From: Cercophora sp. LCS_1
Taxonomy: Eukaryota; Ascomycota; Sordariomycetes; Sordariales; Lasiosphaeriaceae
Assembly (NCBI GenBank): GCA_036250225.1
Contig: JAPZLL010000021.1
Span: 124,001-188,000, forward strand
Direction of reading: 5' to 3'
DNA: 64,000 bases
Positions 56,395 to 64,000 of this stretch are shown piece by piece (positions within the stretch are counted from its first letter, which is position 1; each line of letters begins with the position of its first letter). Position numbers and translations under genes: made by a program. The notes beneath the pieces are model-generated. The model was not told where the DNA came from. It did not search any database and saw nothing but the letters and a program-made list of their open reading frames with translations.

Positions 56395-58653
56395 GATGCT
56401 ACAACGCTTCGGGCGCAGTCGAGCGCCCACCGCATCCGCTGGATTTGACGCAAATCAACAACGCTCGCGTCTTCAATCACGAGGACGAGCTTGAGTTGGG
56501 CCGAATGTCCTCGGAAGAGGGGCGGTAAAAAAAGACGGGCACCAAGGCTAAGACTCGGCAGCGCAGCAGATCGACGCGTAATGTGGACACCGGGCTCGCT
56601 TTGGTGGTTGCTCAGAATTCCGACGACAGCGAACGGCGATGCAGTGCGACAAGCAGACAACGAGACATTAGAAAGGCGTACAAAAAGTTGTCGGAAGCGA
56701 AAGCGCGAAAAAGAAGGGCTGTCACGGGCGATCGGCGCCGTCGTCAGCTTTGGACGGAAATTCGACCCCGGAGCTTGAACTTGGTAGGGTAGGGATTAGA
56801 ATTGAGACCTGTCGAACACGCGCGGGGCGGAGCCAAAGTACCGCAAACATCCGGCTTCATTCATTCCTCTCTGGCCACACTTTGTTCAAACCACGGCTTG
56901 TCCAGCCATCCATGAAACTAGTGGCTGGCGAGTTTATTGCTGTAAAACATCCAAGAGTTTGCGCCAAAGACACGAAGGGCTCACAAGATGGCCTCCAACC
57001 ATCGGGATCCAACCGCCATGAGCTGAAGATGCGTCCGCCAAAATCACACAACAACGGCGTGACGTAACCAGGGGCGACCCTGAACGATGCCAACTTTTCT
57101 GTATCACACAGCCCGCAGCTATACCCGGTGTGTCACCCGCAAAAGGGGGCTTCTGGAATCACAGGCTGAATTGGATCTTCGATTCTGGAACCCGCGTCGT
57201 CATGCAAAGCGTGCTGCAGAAGCCGGACCTGCCTCTGGCGGGGCGCCCTCGGCAGCAATGACAACAGTCTGGACTCGAAGTCGAGAAAGCTTTCAGTGCA
57301 TGTCTTTGTCAAGCTCACTTGAAGAATCGGAAGGCAGCAAGCCACGCTGCGCCTCCCGACGATTCGACCAACTGGACCGCCAAGGGAGCAAGGGGCCCGG
57401 GTGCTGCGATGTCGTCACAGGAAAGCGATGCAGCCGCCGCATTCTCTGTCAGAGCCCTATGGCGACATGCTCAAGCCCTACTTACCTACCAAGCTGGTGA
57501 CAAAAAAATGCACACACTAAATCCACCTAATGCCGCTTGGAACAGTAATGAACGAATAGATATATTTCCAACCGGGGTAAATAAAAAGTATATAGGGCTG
57601 AGGATAATATCCTGAGGCCTCTAGAATACTTTTTGTTCCCTGGAATATTAGGCAAGCCCCTCTATTCCGGATCAATAGGCCTTTGGACCTTTTGGTGTGC
57701 GGTTTATTTTGTCAGGGGCTTGCCTACCTACGTATTCGCTGCCTTCTTGGTGTTCAGGAGATTGGAGCCTTTCGGGGCCTACCTGCACTGCTGAATATGG
57801 ACAGTCTGTCCTGAAGCCACACGGGAATACACCACCATTCGATGGCTTGGAGGACGGTTTTAGTCATACATGGTGTTCATCTGGTTGCAAAAGTTCCATC
57901 ACCGCAAGCTGGCCAGGTGTTCATCTCGAAGACAATACCCAAATAGTCGTACCGGGTAGCCACCATTCTTCCCCGCGCAGCACATGTAAATGCCGTGCAC
58001 CCCTGGAGAGTCCAGCTGTTGGCCACTTGGAAATCCCCATCCGTTCGAGATTCAAAGAGCATCAGATCTCCAGATTCACCGCCAAAGACTGCAGGAGGAA
58101 GTGCAGTCCCAAAATTCGGTTGACACCACGATTGTTCTGCAGAACCGTTGCCCCTCAGCCCTCATCCCATCCCAATTTAGAAGATCACAGTGCAGCCGCT
58201 AAGACAAAAACTATATCCTCGCACAGTGCCAAGCAACCCTGAGGTGCAAGGACCCCAGCGTCAAGGGTGCTGAAACAAGAAACCACGTTTTCCCTCTTCG
58301 AATCACCAATCTCCAGCATCGCGAACCTCATCGTCGGCGCGCGCCCTTCCGAACGCTCCTTTCCTTCGGCTTCTCATCCGTCACCATCGATTGTCTTCCG
58401 ATATAGCCTTTTAATACATTGCGACATTCAGAATACACCCCACCTCGCGAAACAGCACGGCGCTTACGCATCCCAATCCGAGATCCTTGACCGGTTGATT
58501 CACTCGACGACATTTGACTTTGAGTCCCGTCTGGCTCAACGCGTCCCACTCATTTGCGCGCATCACTTGTTTCGGCGTCTCGTTTGCGCGTCTACCTGAC
58601 CGTTATTTCGCTGCACAGGAGCCACGCGTGCGCTCCGACTAGAATTCGCCACA
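56395..58653. other. Intergenic region containing a small inverted-repeat element
   Basis: 2.26 kb with no supported gene. The stretch 57500-57720 is markedly more AT-rich than its surroundings and contains the small inverted-repeat element. Confidence 0.45.
57651..57724. mobile_element. Putative Tc1/mariner-like MITE remnant (74 bp)
   Basis: Perfect 11-bp terminal inverted repeats GGCAAGCCCCT (57651-57661) and AGGGGCTTGCC (57714-57724) are flanked on both sides by TA (57649-57650 and 57725-57726), the target duplication of Tc1/mariner elements. The internal part has no coding potential. It lies in an AT-rich pocket. Confidence 0.5.
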
Positions 58654-59789
58654 ATGGCCGTCGCGATCAATGACCGGACGGCCGAGTTCCGTCACATCGT
58701 CAACGATGCAAAGCGCCGGAAGGCCGCAAAACCGGGGGCCCAGAGACTACTGAGCGATGCGCAAAGGACGGCTACCGATCCCGATGGGCAACCGAAACGA
58801 TCCGAGTTCGCACGGCAAGCGGCCGAAATCGGGCGAGGCATATCTGCCACGATGGGCAAGCTGGAGAAGTTGGCGCAATGTAGGACTACCCGTCGAACGT
58901 CGAGACGCTATATTGACTCGTCGCAGTGGCCAAGAAGAAGACGCTCTTTGACGACAGGCCGGTCGAGATCAATGAGGTTCGTGCCATGACGCGACAGACG
59001 CGGGCCATTGGACGCTAACGATGACAGTTGACATTTATCATCAAGCAAGACTTGTCCTCGCTGAACCAGCAGATTCGGAATTTGCAGGATCTTTCGAGGC
59101 GCTTGCACCCGAAGCCTGATCAGGAGGGCGAGAACAACAAGAACATCCTGTTGCTTTTGCAGGGCAAGCTTGGAGACGTCAGCGCAAACTTCAAGGATGT
59201 GCTCGAGATCCGAACCAAGAACATCCAGGCGTCCCGATCACGAACCGAGGCGTTTGTGTCAACGGTCGGCCAGCATTCACATGTGTCGCTCCAACAATCA
59301 GCATCGCCACTGTATGGCACGCCGAACAGGGGAACGCCGTCGCCGCACCAGGACTTGATCTCGCTCAACCCGATCCCCGACCAGCAGATGCAACTGCAGA
59401 TGATGGAAGAGGGGCAGAACACGTATATTCAACAGCGAGGGCAGGCGATTGAGGCGATTGAGTCGACCATCAACGAGCTTGGGTCAATCTTTGGGCAGCT
59501 GGCAACGATGGTTAGCGAGCAGTCGGAGATGATCCAGCGTATCGATGCCAACACGTATGTGTGTCCGCCTTGGTTATGAATCGTGGCTAACCGTAGCAGT
59601 GAGGACGTGGTCGACAATGTCGAGGGCGCACAAAAAGAGCTGCTCAAGTATTGGTCGCGCGTATCAGGGAATAGATGGCTCATAGCCAAGATGTTTGGTG
59701 TTCTCGTAAGTTGCCCGAGGGTTTCGGAAGGATTGGACTGACAACAACAGATGATCTTCTTCCTGCTTTGGGTCTTGATTGCCGGGTAG
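58654..59789 (+). CDS. SED5: Syntaxin 5 (Golgi Qa-SNARE)
   Basis: 315-aa Qa-SNARE for ER-to-Golgi and intra-Golgi fusion. Exons 58654-58879, 58927-58976, 59028-59554, 59600-59705 and 59751-59789. Features in order: N-terminal MAVAINDRTAEFRHIV (the Sly1-binding peptide region), Habc helices through KKTLFDDRPVEINELTFIIK, RKF-type linker with SASPLYGTPNRGTPSP, and a SNARE motif from QRGQAIEAIESTINELG with the zero-layer Gln in IFGQLATMV. A C-terminal membrane anchor AKMFGVLMIFFLLWVLIAG is split by the last intron. All four introns are 45-51 nt. The last exon is only 39 nt. Confidence 0.95.
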
Positions 59790-60597
59790 TCAGCGACACG
59801 GTGTTTTTCTTTGTAAACCATATCTTCAACGCATGCAGAGGCGTGTGATTAGACATTTTTGCATGGGCACGAGTATTACATCCTAATGGGAGGGGAGGGT
59901 TTTGTTTACACTTGATCGAGCCAGCTCGGCGGCAGGGTACGGAGTTTAGGGCTGTTTGACTATGTGTAGGAATAGCCGGCGAATACAGATCTGTGGTTGA
60001 GGCCATCGCACCGTTTGCGTTGAGGATATTGAGACCGCCAATTGTGAGTTGCACCAACAATGGGCTCCACCAACTGTATTCACCAAGTCTGCGTCAACAT
60101 GTTCCCGGCGGAAGGCTGGCGTTGAAAACAGCACACGGCTAGTAGACGGAAGCAGATTCTCCACCAGTCAACGCTTGTCTTTCAGGCAACTGGACCCGAA
60201 CAGCGGACCGTCCTCCAGAGCAAACGGCGGGGTTTCAGGGGGTGGCAGAGGCAATCCACGGCGAAGGGAACCAAAAGAGAACTCGAGCCAAGGATTCTGG
60301 AAGAAGAGGTTATCCACCACTCACCCGTGTCCCATTCGGCCGCAGAGTAAACAATTGATGCCGCCATCGGGTCGACCCGCTCACACAGTCACACTACCAC
60401 AAATGGCTACTTGCCAACCGCCAACTTTGCACCCATTTAGCCGGTCGACAACCACTACATGGTTATTTACCCATTTGAAACACCTCTCTATCTTTTTGTT
60501 CTCATCTCTTTGTCCCTCTTATTCGTCCCTCTTCTCATTTCTCATCTCATCTTAGGCACATCTCATCTCACTTGACCCATCCCGGAAGACACCAAAA
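59790..60597. other. Intergenic region between SED5 and the aldo-keto reductase gene
   Basis: The right end (60470-60590) is pyrimidine-rich, with repeated TCTCATCTCATC before the AKR start, typical of a fungal core promoter/leader. No gene seen. Confidence 0.4.
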
Positions 60598-61815
60598 ATG
60601 GCAGATAAATCCTACCCCCTCAACAATGGCATCCAAATCCCAGCCCTAGGCCTCGGAACCTGGCAAGGCCCCGCCTCCTCGGTCCGCACCGCTGTCTCCC
60701 ACGCTCTGCTTAACGGATACCGCCTCATAGACGGCGCCTACTGCTACGCCAACGAAGAAGCCGTCGGCCAGGGTATCGCCGACGCCTTGGCAACAGGTAC
60801 AATCAAGCGCGAGGACATCTTTGTCGTGACCAAAATCTGGGCAACGTACAACACGCGCGTGGAGCTCGGCCTGGATAAATCCTTGAAGGCGCTGGGACTG
60901 GATTATGTGGATCTGTTGCTGGTGCACTGGCCGTTGTTGATGAACCCAGAGGGCAATGATGATCGGTTTCCCAAACTGGAGGATGGGAGACGTGACATTA
61001 TCTGGGGTTGGGATCATGTCGAGGTTTGGAAGCAGATGGAGGGGGTTTTAGGGAAAGGGAAGGTTAGGGGGATCGGGGTTTCGAATGTGAGTTTTGGTCG
61101 TTTTTTTTTCTTTCTCTTTTTTGCTTTTGCGTCGGATATGGGGATTGTATGGGGAAGCATGAGGGTAGTATGGGAGAGGGTTGAAGTAAAAGAGAAGAGG
61201 GAGAACGGGGAGTATGAATACGAGGATGAGCGAGAAACGAGGATATCAGCAAGAAGGGAATGAGGAACCGGAGATGTTTTCCGACTCTCTCTCATGGGCT
61301 GAGGGGAAGGGGCTGACACTTCGCAGTACAGCAAGCGGTACCTAGAGCAGCTGCTCCCCCACGCCACCGTGATCCCCGCCGTCAACCAGATTGAGAACCA
61401 CCCTGCGTTGCCGCAGCAGGAAATCGTGGACCTCTGCAAGGAAAAGGGCATCCACATCATGGCGTACAGCCCCTTTGGCAGCACCGGTGGTCCGCTATTC
61501 ACAGCTGAGCCGATCATCAAAATCGCCGAAAAGCACAGCGTTGCGCCATCCACTGTGCTGCTGAGCTACCACCGCACGTTTCCCCTCCCATCTCAGCAAC
61601 AAAAACTAACATGAACAGTGGCCCGCGGAAGCACCGTTCTCGCCAAATCCGTCACCCCGGAGCGCATTGACGCGAACAAGAAGCTGATTGATCTCGACAC
61701 CGACGACGTCAAGCTGCTCAATGACTACTCGGACGCGCTGACCAAGGAAGGCAAGTTGCAGCGGTTTGTGTATCCGCCGTTTGGCGTCGACTTTGGGTTC
61801 CCGGACAAGTCGTGA
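60598..61815 (+). CDS. Aldo-keto reductase (AKR1/aldose-reductase-like)
   Basis: 310-aa NADPH-dependent reductase of aldehydes or sugars. Exons 60598-61086, 61327-61573 and 61619-61815. The catalytic tetrad is complete: Asp45 and Tyr50 (LIDGAYCYANE), Lys79 (VVTKIW) and His110 (LLLVHWP). VRGIGVSNYSKRYLEQLLP, VNQIENHPALPQ and LAKSVTPERID (cofactor-binding side) follow. Intron 1 is unusually long here (240 nt). Intron 2 (61574-61618) starts with GC (GCACGT) and ends AACAG with an AACTAAC branch point; only this donor keeps the conserved SYHLARGSTVLAKSV in frame. Substrate unknown. The gene is tail-to-tail with the polyol dehydrogenase gene, 47 bp apart. Confidence 0.9.
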
Positions 61816-61862
61816 TGGATGAAAAATGGGATAGATAGACGAGTTTCTGCATTGCTATTAAA

Positions 61863-63157
61863 CTACATGTCCACCATGACTTTGAGCACCAGGTTCCCCT
61901 CGTCGTCTTTGACTCTGGCTGCCATGTCAAAGGCCTTGGGGATGTTGCCCATGCCTGAGTATCGCTGCGTGATGAGCTTGGTCAGGTCTGGAAGCAGCGG
62001 GTCTCTGCTTGCCAGTAGCTGGATGACGCGAGGGTATGCGTCGGCGTAACGAAAGACGCCAACCAGATCCACCTCTCTTAGAGACGCCGCTGATATCGGG
62101 AGGGTCTGGATGGGATTGCCCATGCCGATGATCATGATCTTGCCTCCGGGGCCGGTTGCCTTGAGAGTGTTAGCCAGTGTACGTTGTACAAGGGAACGCC
62201 TTGTGTGAAGTATAGGGGAAACTCGCATATATCGAAGCCTGGAGACACGACTCAACCCCGGTGCACTCATACGTCCCCGTCACTTCCCCCACCAGCCCAT
62301 CTCCCACCTTGGTCGTCTTGATAAGCTCCGCAACCTCTTTAGCAAATTCGAGTTTCTCAGTAATCGTTTCGGGTCTGGGATTCTTCAGGGGCACAACAAC
62401 AGCCGCGTCCGCAAACCCATTCTCAACGGCAAACCTGACGCGATCGGCCTGGATATCCGCAATCACCACCGTCGCTTTGGACACAACCTTGCTAACAGCA
62501 GCACAAAGCAAACCAACCGCCCCGGCGCCAAACACAAGCACCGTCGCCCCCTCGGGAAGCTTCGCCCGATCCGAAGCATGCAGCGCAACAGCGAGTGGTT
62601 CCGCCAGGGCACCCAGCTCCATCGACACTCCATCGGGGAGTCTACACGATCAGTACTTCACACCCACCTTCTTTGTGGGGGATACATACTTGTGACACCA
62701 CCTCGCCGGATGGACAATCAACTCCTGCAGCGTCCCCTGGGCATGCGGCACCGCCTTGGCCGAGCTCCGAAACTTCATGTCGCGGCAGATGTTGTACCGC
62801 CCACCCAGACAGAGCTCGCACCGCTCACACGGCTGGCCGACCTCGAGTGCGACGCGATCGCCGATGCGCAGCGACGAGACATTGCCTCCGACTGCCGTCA
62901 CGATGCCGGCGGATTCATGGCCGAGCGTCAGGGGCTCGCAGACGAGAATGTCGCCGTTGCGGTAGTGGTTGAAGTAGTGGAGGTCGGATCCGCAGAGGCC
63001 TGTTGCTTTGACGGCCACTTGGACTTCGTTGGGGTCGAGGGGGGTGAGGATTCGGTCTTGCTGGGGTGTATTAGTGGTGAGTGATGAGAGGGAGAGTATG
63101 TCATACCACGCGCAGATCTCGGGCGCCGTGTAGGACTGAGGCTCGAACTGTTGTCAT
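61863..63157 (-). CDS. Zinc-dependent polyol dehydrogenase (sorbitol/xylitol dehydrogenase-like)
   Basis: 377-aa medium-chain dehydrogenase. Exons (minus): 63107-63157, 62690-63060, 62227-62641 and 61863-62159. Catalytic zinc: GLCGSDLHYFNH and GHESAGIV. Structural zinc: CERCELCLGGRYNIC. The NAD-binding Rossmann fold has VLVFGAGAVGLLC, followed by IADIQADR, whose Asp suggests NAD rather than NADP. YECTGVESCLQASIYATGPG spans the last splice junction. That intron (62160-62226) begins GCGAGT instead of GTGAGT and has a GGCTAAC branch point; no GT donor keeps frame. The family oxidises polyols to ketoses, so with the neighbouring reductase a two-step aldose-to-ketose route is plausible. The exact substrate cannot be read from sequence. 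Confidence 0.9.
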
Positions 63158-63739
63158 TTTGGGGAAACTATAAGACCAAGAATTACAGCGATGATATGTT
63201 GGGATGTTACGAGGAGGTCGATGTGGCAGGGCAGGGCACCGAGATTCGGACCTGATGTTATACAAAAAGTGGGAACTGCCACACTACCTACACTGGCATC
63301 GTTCCCCTAGACTCCCCTCTCGATAGCAGACATTCCATGTCTGACAAGGGAAAAAAAGGGGGAATGATCACGAGGGATGTCAGTGGCGATTCCATTTACA
63401 TGCATCGAACTGAGCGGATGAGGGAATTCTTCCCGTTAGGCAGGTTCACAGTGGAGGACAGTGGAGGACAATGAAGGAACGTGGGGAAACTTGTTGGTCA
63501 CGGTGTCGGGAGATACCCCCGCGACGACACGGCGGGAAGGAGCGGTCCACATGGTTCGTCGCATGGAATTGCCGGATTTGATTCGAGAACCATACTTCCC
63601 GATCCTCGGGAAGTATGGGCATCATCCGTCGAGCCCAACAGAGCTACCCGAGCTGTTGATATCCGCAATAAAACAACCCCAATCGAACCAACTTGTCACA
63701 ACCCAGTCTTGAATAAGATATCTCAGCAATTCGTAGAAA
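63158..63739. promoter_or_regulatory. Divergent promoter of polyol dehydrogenase and SDR genes
   Basis: 582 bp between divergent starts. It contains a tandem GTGGAGGACA pair at about 63452-63471 and a perfect palindrome (listed separately). Confidence 0.5.
63591..63617. promoter_or_regulatory. Perfect inverted repeat, 12-bp arms, 3-bp spacer
   Basis: CATACTTCCCGA, TCC, TCGGGAAGTATG. The core CCCGA-N3-TCGGG resembles everted or inverted CGG half-sites of Zn2Cys6 dimers. It lies 123 bp upstream of the SDR start and about 430 bp from the dehydrogenase start. A role as an operator is inference; it could also form an RNA hairpin in a leader. Confidence 0.55.
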
Positions 63740-64000
63740 ATGTCCATGTTCTCCCTAAAAGACCACACAGCCCTCGTCACTGGCGGCACCCGCGGCATCG
63801 GCCAAGCAGTTGCCATTGCCCTGGCCGAAGCCGGCGCCGATATTCTCCTTGTCCAGGTACTCCCCTTCCATTCTTCCCCCCTTCTTCAGTTTCCCCTGCC
63901 ACTATTCCCCCCTTTGCCACCCGTTCTAACCCCCGAGGACTCAGCGCGACGCAGCCGAAACCACAACCCGCGATGCAATCCTCTCCCTCGGCCGGCGGGC
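63740..64000 (+). CDS. Short-chain dehydrogenase/reductase, partial (2-deoxy-gluconate 3-dehydrogenase-like)
   Basis: Truncated by the window end. Exon 1 63740-63856 and exon 2 from 63945. The start MSMFSLKDHTALVTGGTRGI carries the SDR cofactor motif TGGTRGIG, and AIALAEAGADILLVQRDAAE follows across the intron (CTAAC branch point). The MFSL-K start and LVQRD resemble KduD-type 2-deoxy-D-gluconate 3-dehydrogenases; the catalytic YxxxK lies outside the window, so the substrate call is tentative. Confidence 0.7.
   Translation, partial: MSMFSLKDHTALVTGGTRGIGQAVAIALAEAGADILLVQVLPFHSSPLLQFPLPLFPPLPPVLTPEDSARRSRNHNPRCNPLPRPAG

Noticed and set aside
1..64000. CRISPR arrays, rRNA genes and heavily RIP-mutated transposons
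   Set aside because: No spaced identical repeats, no 5S/18S/28S-like sequence, and no long AT-biased CpA-to-TpA-mutated block was seen apart from the small AT-rich pocket near 57.6 kb.

Overview
The window looks like nuclear DNA of a filamentous ascomycete, most likely a sordariomycete. Genes are separated and intron-containing. Introns are short (mostly 45-150 nt), with GTRNGT donors, CTRAC branch points and YAG acceptors. Characteristic families include protein O-mannosyltransferase PMT1, a Sec2 exchange factor, an NB-ARC/TPR NLR and a fungal CorA-like membrane protein. I infer the lineage from these traits; no species call is possible from sequence alone.

Layout. 0-7.2 kb: a methyltransferase containing an 8-nt microexon, then a large protein with a chymotrypsin-like domain whose nucleophile motif is GDCG, head-to-head with a CorA-like membrane protein. 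7.4-12.7 kb: SHB17-like phosphatase (-), a small single-pass membrane protein (+) preceded by a tightly abutting 85-codon ORF, UBP6 deubiquitinase (-) and ARPC4 (+), the last two sharing a divergent promoter. 12.7-17.9 kb: a broken zinc-binding gene, a decayed ~115-nt tandem array, and a 35-37-nt tandem array that runs into the start codon of the next gene. 17.9-29.1 kb: an RRM protein, the mitochondrial pyrimidine nucleotide carrier RIM2, sorting nexin 3 and an NLR. 30.5-38.6 kb: splicing factor SF3A1/Prp21, PMT1 and a C2H2 gene with an apparent frameshift. 38.6-42.6 kb has no recognisable gene. 42.6-56.4 kb: Sec2, two intron-containing tRNAs (Glu-CTC, Asp-GTC), and two large, disordered, tandemly placed proteins on the minus strand. 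56.4-64 kb: a very small Tc1/mariner-like inverted-repeat element, syntaxin SED5, and a sugar/polyol oxidoreductase group (aldo-keto reductase, sorbitol/xylitol-type dehydrogenase, and an SDR cut by the window end) with a perfect 12-bp-arm palindrome in the divergent promoter.

Most genes are housekeeping: trafficking (SEC2, SED5, SNX3), splicing (SF3A1), glycosylation (PMT1), actin (ARPC4) and proteasome (UBP6). The accessory material is the GDCG protease/CorA pair, the NLR, two damaged zinc-finger genes and the oxidoreductase group. Exon coordinates were derived by hand from splice signals, frame continuity and family motifs.
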